64,000 nt of DNA from Snodgrassella gandavensis (GTDB lineage Bacteria > Pseudomonadota > Gammaproteobacteria > Burkholderiales > Neisseriaceae), in the NCBI RefSeq assembly GCF_914768025.1, contig NZ_CAJZCE010000002.1:124001-188000 (forward strand). The letters run 5' to 3'. The translations under genes were made by a program, and so were the position numbers. This document shows, piece after piece, positions 47,432 through 56,795 of this stretch. A model generated the notes under the pieces. The model was not told the DNA's origin. It saw only the letters and a list, made by a program, of their open reading frames with translations, and did not search any database. How positions within the stretch are numbered: position 1 is the first letter of the stretch; each line of letters begins with the position of its first letter.

Positions 47432-47920
47432 ATGAGTATTATTACTTATTTGCGTCCGGCGCGGCCGGAGGACTGTGAAGATATTTATAATGCTCATCGC
47501 TATGCGGTGCAATATACCTGTGCGCGCAAATATAATGAAACGGTATTGAAAGCATGGTTATCATTATTGAATATTGAGAGCTATTCGCATACGATGGCAG
47601 ATGCAAATAAAGCTTTATGGGTGGTTGATTATAAGGGACATATTCAGGGTTTCTTTCAGATGGATTTGGTTGAAGCTCAATTGGATGCCTTATATATCCA
47701 TCCCTTTGTGCATAATCAGGGGTTGGGAACAGCTCTCTTGCTGCGTGCTGAAGATGTTGCCAGTCGTGCTGGTTTGGGTATGCTGAAACTGTATGCCTCG
47801 CTAAATTCAGTTAAATTTTATGAAATCAATGGCTATGCTTCGCTGGGTGAATGTGCCTTACCACTCAATAATGAGGTCACAGTGAACTGTTTGCTGATGC
47901 GTAAGTATTTAACTGAGTAG
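47432..47920 (+). CDS. GNAT-family N-acetyltransferase
   Basis: A 162-residue GNAT protein: RPARPEDCEDIYNAHRYAV, ALYIHPFVHNQGLGTALLLRAED (acetyl-CoA binding loop) and LYASLNSVKFYEINGYASLGE at the C terminus. I chose ATG 47432 (MSIITYLRPA); the frame opens with TTG at 47393. Substrate unknown. Confidence 0.85.
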   Translation: MSIITYLRPARPEDCEDIYNAHRYAVQYTCARKYNETVLKAWLSLLNIESYSHTMADANKALWVVDYKGHIQGFFQMDLVEAQLDALYIHPFVHNQGLGTALLLRAEDVASRAGLGMLKLYASLNSVKFYEINGYASLGECALPLNNEVTVNCLLMRKYLTE

Positions 47921-48441
47921 ATATTTATTATAAGGGTCTAGACTGGTATCTGGAATGCAGCCAGTAGTGTGGCCAGTTAATCGGTTTTACTGATATTTGA
48001 TTTGGTATCCATATTTTGCATGTATTTTAGTCAAAGGTGCAAATTGTCAGCATAGCTATTTTTATTAATCTGCATAAATAATTAATAAAACAAAATTTTT
48101 AATCCGGATGATTCAATCGATGGCAGCAACGAATGTGTTTTGTGTACGGGATTATTGTTTGTATTGTCATTCTTGTGATAGCTGTATACCACTTAAAATA
48201 TTATTCATTTATTATGGGTTGCCTATTTTTTAATCAGTAAAAAATATATAATTAAAATCAGTATTTTATAATAGTTATCCCCATATTTTACCTAAAGTTT
48301 TGCGCTGGATTTTGTGTACAGGTGGATAAGTCAGCAATAATTGGTTATATTGTTTTGACATAAAAAATAAATGCGCTTGCCAGTCGTTGTAGTGCCTGCC
48401 ACAATAGCTGTTCAATTCAATCAATATTAATTTGCATTTGT
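47921..48441 (+). other. Intergenic region upstream of nrdR
   Basis: No gene is supported; a minus-strand frame at 48275-48475 overlaps the nrdR start and has no protein features. Two DnaA-box-like words, TTATCCCCA (about 48277) and TTATCCACC (minus strand, about 48323-48331), are present but too few and too imperfect to call an origin. Confidence 0.35.
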
Positions 48442-48897
48442 ATGAAATGTCCCTTTTGCCAGCATCATAATACACAGGTGATTGATACGCGTTTGAGCGA
48501 ATGTAATAACAGCATTCGCCGCCGTCGCCGTTGTTTGGCCTGTGACAGTCGGTTTAGTACGCTGGAAGTGGTGGAAATGCGAATGCCACTGATTATCAAG
48601 CGTACTGGGGAAAAGGTGCTGTTTGATCCGGCCAAGCTGTACACCAGTATTAGCAGGGCATTACATAAGCGGCCAATGGACCGGGAAAGTGTTGAAGATG
48701 CTGTAGCCGAGATTGAGACTAATCTTTATCACATGGGGGTCAAAGAAGTTCCCAGTCATATGATTGGAGATATGGTGTTGAATATGTTGGCTAAAATGGA
48801 TGAGGTTGCTTATGTGCGCTTTGCGTCGGTGTATAAAAGTTTTCACGATGTTTCGGAGTTTACGCAACTGATTGCAGCATTGCAAAAGGTAGATTAA
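48442..48897 (+). CDS. nrdR: Transcriptional repressor NrdR
   Basis: A 151-residue NrdR: zinc ribbon MKCPFCQHHNTQVIDTRLSE...CLACDSRF followed by an ATP-cone (about 45-140; PLIIKRTGEKVLFDPAKLYTSISRA). It senses ATP/dATP and represses ribonucleotide reductase genes. Followed by a lipoprotein gene and ribD; nrdR-ribD association is common in bacteria. Confidence 0.96.
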   Translation: MKCPFCQHHNTQVIDTRLSECNNSIRRRRRCLACDSRFSTLEVVEMRMPLIIKRTGEKVLFDPAKLYTSISRALHKRPMDRESVEDAVAEIETNLYHMGVKEVPSHMIGDMVLNMLAKMDEVAYVRFASVYKSFHDVSEFTQLIAALQKVD

Positions 48898-49003
48898 AGG
48901 TATTTATTCTGTCAGGCTATTTTGGGTCTGCTCGCTGCATTGGCTGCTAATTCTTGTTATACTTTGTAACCATTATGCCTTGTCATGAAAGCTTGAATAT
49001 ATC

Positions 49004-49588
49004 ATGTTGAAATCTCGTTTATGGTTATTTGGAATAATCGCCTCGCTAAGTTTATCTGCATGTACGCAAAAAGATACTTCTGTGACGATGGATGCCAGTG
49101 ATACTCAGGTCGCAAGCAGTGATGTACCCGCTGCTGCGGCTACATCCACCCAGACGCTAACCAGTAAGGATGGCAAGCTCAGTATTGTGGTAGATGGAGG
49201 TTTTGCTGATGTAATGGATAGCGCACAAGACTGGGTAGATCAGGCACAGGTAAATAACCTTACTTTATTGCAGCATGATGATGGCAGTAATATTACCTTG
49301 GCAGTTAACAATTTGGGTGCGATAAAAATCAAGGCAGATGAATATTTCAAAAATCTGGCTGATAGCCTGAAAAACAATGCAGATATCAGCAACCCTAAGG
49401 TAGGCATTGCTACCGAAAATCGCATGAACTATCGTTTTAGTCACCAGCAAAACGGTACTTTACTCCATGAAAGCTGTGTTGCTCTAGTTGGAAATGATAA
49501 TCTTTATTCAGTCTGCGCCAGCAGTGATAGTGCCAGTGATGCTGAGCTTGCTGCTACGTTGAAAACTATTAATGTACAGAACAGTTAA
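49004..49588 (+). CDS. Small lipoprotein of unknown function
   Basis: A 194-residue protein with a lipoprotein signal (MLKSRLWLFGIIASLSLSAC, Cys20), a Ser/Ala/Thr-rich linker to about 50, and a globular part with KLSIVVDGGFADVMD, ITLAVNNLGAIKIKADEYFKNLADSL and NGTLLHESCVALVGNDNLYSVCASS. The two late Cys could form a disulfide. I do not recognise a named domain. Its stop is 2 bp before the ribD start, so the two genes are almost certainly co-transcribed. Confidence 0.82.
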   Translation: MLKSRLWLFGIIASLSLSACTQKDTSVTMDASDTQVASSDVPAAAATSTQTLTSKDGKLSIVVDGGFADVMDSAQDWVDQAQVNNLTLLQHDDGSNITLAVNNLGAIKIKADEYFKNLADSLKNNADISNPKVGIATENRMNYRFSHQQNGTLLHESCVALVGNDNLYSVCASSDSASDAELAATLKTINVQNS

Positions 49589-49590
49589 AA

Positions 49591-50724
49591 ATGAGCTTTT
49601 CTGAGCTTGATAAAAAATTCATGCAAACCGCCCTTGAGCTAGCCTGGCAAGGGCGGTTTTCTACCAACCCAAATCCGCGGGTAGGCTGCGTAATTACACG
49701 TGGTGAGCAAATTGTCGGTGAGGGATTTCACGTACTGGCTGGGCACGCACATGCTGAAGTACATGCATTACGGCAAGCTGGACAATTGGCACAAGATGCT
49801 ACTGCCTATGTCACTTTGGAGCCTTGCAGCCATACCGGCCGCACAGGACCCTGTGCTCAGGCTCTGATTGATGCTCATATTAAGCGCGTGGTTGTGGCCA
49901 TGAGTGATCCCAATCCGTTGGTCAAAGGTAATGGCCTAAGTATGTTGCAACAGGCGGGTATACAGGTTGATTGTGGTTTGTATATGCAGCAGGCACGTGA
50001 ACTGAATGCAGGTTTTTTATCCAGACTGGAAAGACACAGACCCTATATCCGGCTGAAAATCGCGGCGAGTCTCGATAGCAAGACAGCATTGAGTAATGGT
50101 TTGAGCCAGTGGATAACCGGTGCGGCTGCACGCAATGATGTGCAGACATTACGTGCTGAAAGCTGTGCAGTATTAACGGGTATCAATACTATACTGGCAG
50201 ATAATCCACAGTTAAATGTGCGGCGCTTTTCTGCATTGCGACAGCCACTACGTATCATTCTGGATAGTAAGCTACGCATCACTCCGGCTTATCAGGTGAT
50301 TCATGATGTGAATAGTCCTACCCTGATTGTTACCACGGTTCGCGATAGGGTTAAAAAAGCTGTTTTTGACCCTTATCCACATGTTTCCATTCTTACTGTG
50401 CCGGCCAATCAGCATGGCCAGATTGATTTGCAAAAATTATGGCCGGTTTTGGTTCAACGCGATATTGGTCTGATACTGGTTGAAGCGGGTTCTATCCTGA
50501 ATTCTGCTTTACTTGCTGCCAATGCCGTAGATGAGATAATTTATTATCAGGCTCCGAAAATTCTCGGAGCTGCAGCACGCAATGCTATTGAGTTAGCGGA
50601 AAATCCACAGGCATTAACTGATTCTGAATGGCAGACAGTTGATATAGCGGTTTTAGATCAGGATTGTCGCTGGTCATTGCGTCATCAACAAAGCACAGCC
50701 TGGTTAACAGGAACGGTGGGATAA
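49591..50724 (+). CDS. ribD: Bifunctional riboflavin deaminase/reductase RibD
   Basis: A 377-residue enzyme. The deaminase domain (about 1-145) has the zinc motifs HAEVHAL and PCSHTGRTGPCAQALI; the reductase domain has RLKIAASLDSKTAL, GINTILADNPQLNVR and LVEAGSILNSALLAANAVDEI. It catalyses steps two and three of riboflavin synthesis. No FMN riboswitch is seen upstream; the space is filled by the lipoprotein gene. Confidence 0.95.
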   Translation: MSFSELDKKFMQTALELAWQGRFSTNPNPRVGCVITRGEQIVGEGFHVLAGHAHAEVHALRQAGQLAQDATAYVTLEPCSHTGRTGPCAQALIDAHIKRVVVAMSDPNPLVKGNGLSMLQQAGIQVDCGLYMQQARELNAGFLSRLERHRPYIRLKIAASLDSKTALSNGLSQWITGAAARNDVQTLRAESCAVLTGINTILADNPQLNVRRFSALRQPLRIILDSKLRITPAYQVIHDVNSPTLIVTTVRDRVKKAVFDPYPHVSILTVPANQHGQIDLQKLWPVLVQRDIGLILVEAGSILNSALLAANAVDEIIYYQAPKILGAAARNAIELAENPQALTDSEWQTVDIAVLDQDCRWSLRHQQSTAWLTGTVG

Positions 50725-50902
50725 TGTTTGTAACTGGGTGTTTATTTAAACAATCTCTATTGTATATAAAAAAAACAGTGCTGAAAATAAACTATCGTTG
50801 TGTAACAATAAGCCTCATTGTTTGAGTGCTTCATTTATGTAACATCATATTTTTAGCATCATTGTTGATATTCTATTGGTATTTTAAAACAAAGGCTTCG
50901 CC

Positions 50903-51763
50903 ATGCGTATTTTATTAACGGGTTCAAAAGGTCAGGTAGGTAGTTGCTTAAGGGACAGATTGCCGGAAAGTTGGGAATTGATTGCCAGTGACTCGCAGAC
51001 ACTAAATATTACTGATGCACATAATGTGCTCAATATGGTGAAAACTTTTGAACCGGATGTGATTATAAATGCAGCAGGTTACACCAAAGTTGATGCCGCA
51101 GAAACCGATATCGCCAAAGCTTTTGCAGTGAATGCAACAGGAACATTGAATCTGGCTCAGGCTGCCCGGGCAATTGGCGCACGCCTGATTCATCTGTCTA
51201 CTGAGCAGGTATTTGATGGCCATCATCATGTGATTCTGACAGAAAATATGGCACCCAATCCACTGAATGTATACGGACACAGTAAGCTGGCAGGGGAGTT
51301 ACTGGCTTTAAACGCGCACGTAGATACCGCTGTTATTCGTACCTCATGGGTATACAGTGAACATGGACATAATTTTGTCAAAATCATGTTGCAAAAAGGA
51401 TTGGAAACATCCACTATTCGCGTGGTAGACGATCAGATTGGCTGCCCCACCTATGCGGGAGATTTGGCTGAAGCCATTATCCGCCTTGCTGCATTAACTA
51501 ATCCTGCGCGCGGATTAATGCATTTTGCCGGTAGCCAGCAAATGAGTTGGGCAGATTTTGCCCAGCGTATTTTTGCTGAAGCTGCTGAAATTGATGAGCG
51601 TTACAAACAGGTCAAAGTTGAGCGAATTGGCACTGCTGATTATCAGTCGGCAGCCAGACGTCCAGAGTTTGGTATTCTGGATAGTCGTACTTTGCAAAAT
51701 CTGCTTCCGGAACCTGTAGTCGATACGCCTTTGGCGCACATTGTTGCTAAACTACTGGATTAA
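50903..51763 (+). CDS. dTDP-4-dehydrorhamnose reductase-like SDR
   Basis: A 286-residue RmlD/RfbD-family protein with the NAD(P) motif LLTGSKGQVGSCL, INAAGYTKVDAAE, NVYGHSKLAGE (catalytic Tyr-Lys) and RTSWVYSEHGHNFVKIML. The STDYVFDG motif of the family reads STEQVFDG, so Thr is kept but Asp-Tyr changed. No rmlA, rmlB or rmlC is nearby, which is unusual for a rhamnose gene. It may work on a different nucleotide sugar or with rml genes elsewhere. Confidence 0.85.
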   Translation: MRILLTGSKGQVGSCLRDRLPESWELIASDSQTLNITDAHNVLNMVKTFEPDVIINAAGYTKVDAAETDIAKAFAVNATGTLNLAQAARAIGARLIHLSTEQVFDGHHHVILTENMAPNPLNVYGHSKLAGELLALNAHVDTAVIRTSWVYSEHGHNFVKIMLQKGLETSTIRVVDDQIGCPTYAGDLAEAIIRLAALTNPARGLMHFAGSQQMSWADFAQRIFAEAAEIDERYKQVKVERIGTADYQSAARRPEFGILDSRTLQNLLPEPVVDTPLAHIVAKLLD

Positions 51764-51775
51764 AAGAATGTGCAA

Positions 51776-51808
51776 AAAAAGCGGGTTACTGGCTAACCCG
51801 CTTTTTAG
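51776..51808. terminator. Bidirectional terminator between rfbD-like gene and holC
   Basis: AAAAAGCGGGTTA and TAACCCGCTTTTT pair perfectly around CTGGC, with A- and T-runs on both sides, serving both converging genes. Confidence 0.9.
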
Positions 51809-51820
51809 TGCCCGATAGCA

Positions 51821-52264
51821 TTACTTTTGTGTACGCATATCATGGTGCTCGATAATAAAGCCAGCATCCCGATACGTACGAAAACGCTGTCGTGCAGCTG
51901 CTATTTCATCCAAATCAGTACTCACCAGCTCCAATACTCGCTCTGGTAGCTGCGGAGCATCACACCAATAAACATCCGCCAGATTAATAACCACCCAATC
52001 TTTCTGTATTGCCGGTAAATCTGTACCATAAGCCAGTAATACCAATTGCCCAGTAATCGGCTGCGGTTGTTGCGGTGACCAGATTTCATGCGGGATGAAA
52101 CTAGTGGCTTGAAATGACCATAGAGCATGATCAAACCGACTCATACTGCTTTCATCTTCTAACCAGATCAGAACGCTTGCTCCACTTTTATATACTTTTT
52201 GAGTCAGCCGGCAAGTAAAAGAGACTGGATCAGTAATATGAGTATAAAAAGTAGTAGTGGCCAT
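51821..52264 (-). CDS. holC: DNA polymerase III chi subunit
   Basis: A 147-residue HolC: TTFYTHITDPVSFTCRLTQKVYKSGASVLIWLEDES, LWSFQATSFIPHEI and VINLADVYWCDAPQLPERVLELV. Chi links the clamp loader to SSB. It lies 12 bp after pepA on the same strand; pepA-holC is a classic pair in proteobacteria. Confidence 0.92.
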   Translation of the reverse strand: MATTTFYTHITDPVSFTCRLTQKVYKSGASVLIWLEDESSMSRFDHALWSFQATSFIPHEIWSPQQPQPITGQLVLLAYGTDLPAIQKDWVVINLADVYWCDAPQLPERVLELVSTDLDEIAAARQRFRTYRDAGFIIEHHDMRTQK

Positions 52265-52276
52265 ATCGTCTTAAAT

Positions 52277-53686
52277 TCAGGATTGCTGAATCAGATATTC
52301 AAGCAGCAGCGGAACAGGACGGCCTGAAGCACCTTTATTGTTGCCTGAATGCCAAGCTGTGCCAGCAATATCCAGATGTGCCCATGGATAGGCTTCGGTA
52401 AAACAGGATAAAAATGCTGCAGCAGTAATCGTTCCGGCAGCACGTCCGCCTATATTCTGCAAATCAGCAAAATTGGATTTTAGCTGTTCTTTGTATTCGT
52501 CGAATAAAGGCAATTGCCAGGCTTTATCATTAATACTGGCTGCAGCCTGCAATATCTGATCAATAACCGACTGATTATTGCCCAGTACGCCTTGCGCAAC
52601 ATGCCCCAGCGCAATGATACAGGCACCTGTTAATGTGGCCACATCGATTACTGCTTTGGGCTGGAAACGTTCAGCATAGGTAAGAGCATCAGATAAAATC
52701 AGCCTGCCTTCTGCATCGGTATTCAAAACCTCAATATTCAAGCCATTCATGGCCTTAATAATATCACCCGGTTTGACTGCATTACCGGAAGGCATATTTT
52801 CACAGGTAGGAATGACAGCTACCAGATTCAGTGGCAGTTTAAGTTTGGCCGCAGCTGCAAAAGTACCAATAACAGCAGCAGCACCACACATATCAAATTT
52901 CATTTCATCCATCGCAGCACCCGGTTTAAGGGAAATACCGCCGGAATCAAAAGTGATACCTTTGCCTACCAGAACCACCGGTTTATCTTCAGTATTCGGG
53001 GCGCCGTGATATTGCAGTTCAATAAGATAGGCACCGGCGGAGCTGCCCTGTGCCACTGCCAGCAAAGCATTCATACCCATTTCCTGAATATCGGCTGTGG
53101 CCATAATTCGTGCACTGGCACCCACATCAGCAGCAATTTTGGCAGCAGAAGAGGCCAGATAGGCTGGGGTGCATAAATTACCAGGTGCATTACCCAGATC
53201 TTTACAGATATTCATACCATAAACAACAGCTTCACCCTTGCTCAGGTATTCATTCACTGGGTAAATAGTGTAGTAATTGATATGTTCAAGTGCTACTGGT
53301 TTAGAATCTTTTTTAAACGTATCAAAATGATAAACAGCTTCGCCCACTGCAATCGTAAATGCCTGTACCCATTGTTGTGCCAAGACTTCAGACAATAAAC
53401 TCAAATCTACATTAATCCGGGTTTGCTCTTTGGCCCAGCTGGCAGCCATTGCAGCCAACTTCTGCAGGCTGGCATAGTCTTCTTTTTCTATGCATGCTAC
53501 AGCCAAAGCCTGTACTTGATTGTGTTCAACTGTATGTGTAGCAATAAAATCTTTCTGTTGCTGTTGTAATTGCGACAGTAAAGAACTGGCTACAGAATTG
53601 TTGTGTTTACTGTTTGCAGGACAGACAATAAGTAAAGAACTATTGTTTTGCGGCTGCAATTGTTCGGCTTTTATGCTAAATTCCAT
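52277..53686 (-). CDS. pepA: Leucyl aminopeptidase
   Basis: A 469-residue M17 aminopeptidase with the metal-binding GKGITFDSGGISLKPG and NTDAEGRLILSDAL motifs in the C-terminal catalytic domain. I chose ATG 53686 (MEFSIKAEQLQ) because GGGAGAGGAAAAG lies directly upstream; the frame is open 38 codons further. PepA removes N-terminal residues from peptides. It diverges from lptF. Confidence 0.94.
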   Translation of the reverse strand: MEFSIKAEQLQPQNNSSLLIVCPANSKHNNSVASSLLSQLQQQQKDFIATHTVEHNQVQALAVACIEKEDYASLQKLAAMAASWAKEQTRINVDLSLLSEVLAQQWVQAFTIAVGEAVYHFDTFKKDSKPVALEHINYYTIYPVNEYLSKGEAVVYGMNICKDLGNAPGNLCTPAYLASSAAKIAADVGASARIMATADIQEMGMNALLAVAQGSSAGAYLIELQYHGAPNTEDKPVVLVGKGITFDSGGISLKPGAAMDEMKFDMCGAAAVIGTFAAAAKLKLPLNLVAVIPTCENMPSGNAVKPGDIIKAMNGLNIEVLNTDAEGRLILSDALTYAERFQPKAVIDVATLTGACIIALGHVAQGVLGNNQSVIDQILQAAASINDKAWQLPLFDEYKEQLKSNFADLQNIGGRAAGTITAAAFLSCFTEAYPWAHLDIAGTAWHSGNNKGASGRPVPLLLEYLIQQS

Positions 53687-53814
53687 CTTTTCCTCTCCCA
53701 TTAAGGGCGTTGTATATATTCTGGACGAATCATGCGTTAGCTGATTTTGGATGCCCCTATTGTAACGCAGGCTGTCACTAAAATACCGGCAGTCGCACAT
53801 GTGTTTATTATTAT

Positions 53815-54924
53815 ATGATCTATCAACGCCAATTTATTAAAGAATTATCATGGGCTGCCGTTGGCATTTTCGTGATTTTGCTGATAGTACTGGTGGCTAC
53901 GCAAGCAATTAACCTGCTGGGCAGGGCTGCCAGCGGCCGTGTGGCTATTGATGCAGTAACCGCATTAATTGGCTTCTGGACAATTGGCCTGACACCTGTA
54001 TTACTGATTTTAACTGCTTATATCAGCATTATTACGGTACTTACCCGATACTGGCGTGATAGCGAAATGGTTATTTGGCTGTCCAGTGGCTTATCATTAA
54101 AAAACTGGATTTTTCCCTTAATGAAATTTGCCCTTCCGTTTGCAGTTCTAGTAGCGGTAGTCTCGATGCTGATTCAGCCATGGGCAGAGTGGCGTAGCCG
54201 TGAATTTGCAGAATTGCTAAAACAGAAACAGGAAATGTCATTACTGGAGTCAGGTGTATTTCGCGAAATAGGCAAAAGCCACCCACGGGTTTATTTTATT
54301 GAATCATTTGATCCTGATAGCGGCCGTGCCAGTAACCTGTTTGTACGGGAAAAGGAAAAAAAGGGCAAAGACAGTACGATTTTTGCCAAACGTGGTGAGT
54401 TCAAACAGGATGGAGAAAAACGTATTCTGACTCTGGAAGATGGTTTCCGCTACTATGGCCTGCCCGGACAGGCAGACTATCAAAGGGTTTCATTTGACAA
54501 AATGACTCTGGTCATCAGCGTCAATACAATGGTTATTGACCCAAAACAAAACCGGCATACCATTCCTACTGCTGCGCTATTTGCCAGCGATAAAGACATT
54601 TACAAGGCAGAGCTGATGTGGCGTTTATCATTACCGATCAGCGTAATCGTACTGGCTTTGCTGGCCTTGCCACTATCGTATTTTAATCCGCGCACCGGTC
54701 ATACTTACAATATCCTGATTGCGATTGCTGTATTTTTAATTTACCAGAATGGACTGACCTTTTTACGGGATTTGGTGGAAAATGGTCGTATTCCGCTTTG
54801 GCTTGGCATATTGCCGATGCATCTTTTGATGTTTCTGGTGTTTTTATTCTTATTGAATTGGCGCAATCGTCCATCTGCGTCATTTAAAACAGCATTTACA
54901 TCATTATTCGGAGGCCGCTCCTGA
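53815..54924 (+). CDS. lptF: LPS export permease LptF
   Basis: A 369-residue LptF/LptG-family protein with N- and C-terminal groups of three membrane segments around a periplasmic beta-jellyroll domain (about 125-265: EMSLLESGVFREIGKSHPRVYFIESF). With LptG and LptB it extracts LPS from the inner membrane. The stop shares one base with the lptG start (TGATG). Confidence 0.93.
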   Translation: MIYQRQFIKELSWAAVGIFVILLIVLVATQAINLLGRAASGRVAIDAVTALIGFWTIGLTPVLLILTAYISIITVLTRYWRDSEMVIWLSSGLSLKNWIFPLMKFALPFAVLVAVVSMLIQPWAEWRSREFAELLKQKQEMSLLESGVFREIGKSHPRVYFIESFDPDSGRASNLFVREKEKKGKDSTIFAKRGEFKQDGEKRILTLEDGFRYYGLPGQADYQRVSFDKMTLVISVNTMVIDPKQNRHTIPTAALFASDKDIYKAELMWRLSLPISVIVLALLALPLSYFNPRTGHTYNILIAIAVFLIYQNGLTFLRDLVENGRIPLWLGILPMHLLMFLVFLFLLNWRNRPSASFKTAFTSLFGGRS

Positions 54925-56012
54925 TGCGTTTGCTTAATCGCTATGTAATTAGCCAACTGTCGATTTGCACTTTGTATGCATTGCTGGCACTGCTAAGCTT
55001 ATACAGCTTCTTTGACATTATGGGTGAAATCAGCCACGTTGGTGATGGGCGTTATACTGCCAATAAAATGCTGTATTACGTTTTATTGTTAATTCCCACA
55101 CATGCCTATGAGCTTATGCCTCTGGCTGTGCTGGTAGGTGCACTGGTATGTCTGAATCAGATGGCCAGCGACAGTGAATTTACTGTAATCAGAACTTCTG
55201 GTATCAGCTTGGCCAGCATTATTGGCATGATGTTGCAGTTTGGCTTGCTGTTTGCCATTATTGCTGCGTTACTGGGTGAATATATTGTACCTAAAACCGG
55301 CCCTTATGCAGAACAGTATCAGTTGCATGCCCGTCAGAACAGCATTAGTGCCGGAGATAGTGGTATCTGGTTGAAGCAGGGGCATGATATTGTGAATGTC
55401 GCTGAAATGTTACCTGACGGCAGCTTAAAAAACATCAGCATATATCGACATGATGAACAGTTCCATTTAACGGAAACTTTGCATGCATCCAGTGCCAAAG
55501 TTGATTCTCATGCCCAGCAAGGTAAAAAGTCGAAGTGGTATCTACATCAGGTAGACCAGTCTGTTCTACAAGAGCATCAAATAACAGTAAATCATCTGGA
55601 AAATCTGGATTGGCATATGTCCATCAATCATCAGTTGCTTAATATATTGCTGGTAGCGCCTGAACAGATGTCTATTCTGGCTCTGTCGACTTATATCAAG
55701 CATTTGAAAAATAATCACCAACAGACTACCCGCTACGAACTGGCATGGTGGCGTAAAATTGCCTATCCATTGGCCTGTATTGTTATGGCTCTGGTGGCAT
55801 TGGCTTTTACTCCACAGCAGAACCGGGGCGGAAATATGGGCTTGAAACTTTTCTATGGAATCTGCTTAGGGCTATTATTCCATTTCTCAGGGCGGTTGTT
55901 TGGATTTACCAGCCAGTTATACGGGGTACCAACTCTGATTGCCGCATTTCTGCCTACACTGTTATTTTTATGTCTGGCTGTATACCTGATTAGACGGCAA
56001 GAAAAGCGGTAA
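54924..56012 (+). CDS. lptG: LPS export permease LptG
   Basis: A 362-residue LptF/LptG-family protein starting MRLLNRYVISQLSICTLYALLALLSLYSFFDIMGEI, with six membrane segments and a central periplasmic domain (about 105-260). It pairs with LptF immediately upstream. Length and position fit LptG. Confidence 0.93.
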   Translation: MRLLNRYVISQLSICTLYALLALLSLYSFFDIMGEISHVGDGRYTANKMLYYVLLLIPTHAYELMPLAVLVGALVCLNQMASDSEFTVIRTSGISLASIIGMMLQFGLLFAIIAALLGEYIVPKTGPYAEQYQLHARQNSISAGDSGIWLKQGHDIVNVAEMLPDGSLKNISIYRHDEQFHLTETLHASSAKVDSHAQQGKKSKWYLHQVDQSVLQEHQITVNHLENLDWHMSINHQLLNILLVAPEQMSILALSTYIKHLKNNHQQTTRYELAWWRKIAYPLACIVMALVALAFTPQQNRGGNMGLKLFYGICLGLLFHFSGRLFGFTSQLYGVPTLIAAFLPTLLFLCLAVYLIRRQEKR

Positions 56013-56019
56013 AATCCAG

Positions 56020-56274
56020 TTGCATGCTCTAAATGATTTATTAACTTCAGATTTAAATATTGATAAATTAATTGCTAAATACTTTTTAATACAATATCAA
56101 CAAACGATAGATGGCAAAAAGCTTTGCTTTGGTGAATTTGTATTACATATAAAAGTGTTGCGTAGGGTTATAAAACAATTTGATATCACCATTGATGCTA
56201 TTACTGAATCGGCTAATCAGATTCATACTCATCGTTTTGTAAAAAACATCAAAATTGATAATGCTACTAGCTAA
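56020..56274 (+). CDS. Hypothetical small protein, doubtful
   Basis: An 84-codon frame with a TTG start and no internal ATG, giving LNDLLTSDLNIDKLIAKYFLIQYQQ and FGEFVLHIKVLRRVIKQFDITIDAI. Composition looks protein-like and AAAAGCGG is near, but I recognise no family. It may be a remnant of a transferred gene. Confidence 0.25.
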   Translation: MHALNDLLTSDLNIDKLIAKYFLIQYQQTIDGKKLCFGEFVLHIKVLRRVIKQFDITIDAITESANQIHTHRFVKNIKIDNATS

Positions 56275-56795
56275 TTTGAAGCTTTTGCTTGATTGGTCAT
56301 TGAATAAATTAATGTCTGCAATGAGTTAACCCGTCAATTAAACGGCCATATAAATGATCAGCAACTAGGTTCTCGGCATTAAATTTTATCGTAGATGGAT
56401 TAAGATTCAGTTAGTTTAATTATTCTCTACCAAATATTATCTTTAAACTATTTCATCCATAGATATACAACAAGTTTGCAATTTGGATAAACCATATAAT
56501 ATAAATATTTTAAAGAGTAGCTGGGTACTTCTGGCAATATTAATACGTCAATACAAATATTGCTATTAATGGTTGAATAAAAAAAATTATCATATTAATA
56601 AAGTTAGTTGATTTACCGTTATTTATATTTTTTTCTGCTGTAGAAGCCAGATAACACATTAAATAAATTATAAATTGAATTAAATAAGGCACTCTCTAGC
56701 TTACTAACAGGCAAGCGTAAAACAGATAATACCATACACAATTATTTCAGTAATACTTTCAAATATATATATACAGCCAATATAAACATAAATGA
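56275..56795 (+). other. AT-rich intergenic region before the T1SS genes
   Basis: I see no gene. The stretch is strongly AT-rich and marks the switch from backbone (lptFG) to accessory DNA (T1SS). Confidence 0.35.

Noticed and set aside
48276-48331. Two DnaA-box-like sequences near nrdR
   Set aside because: Each is off consensus by one base, no further boxes or AT-rich unwinding element with dnaA/dnaN nearby.
48275-48475. 66-codon minus-strand ORF overlapping nrdR start
   Set aside because: No start signal and no recognisable protein features; it overlaps a certain gene.
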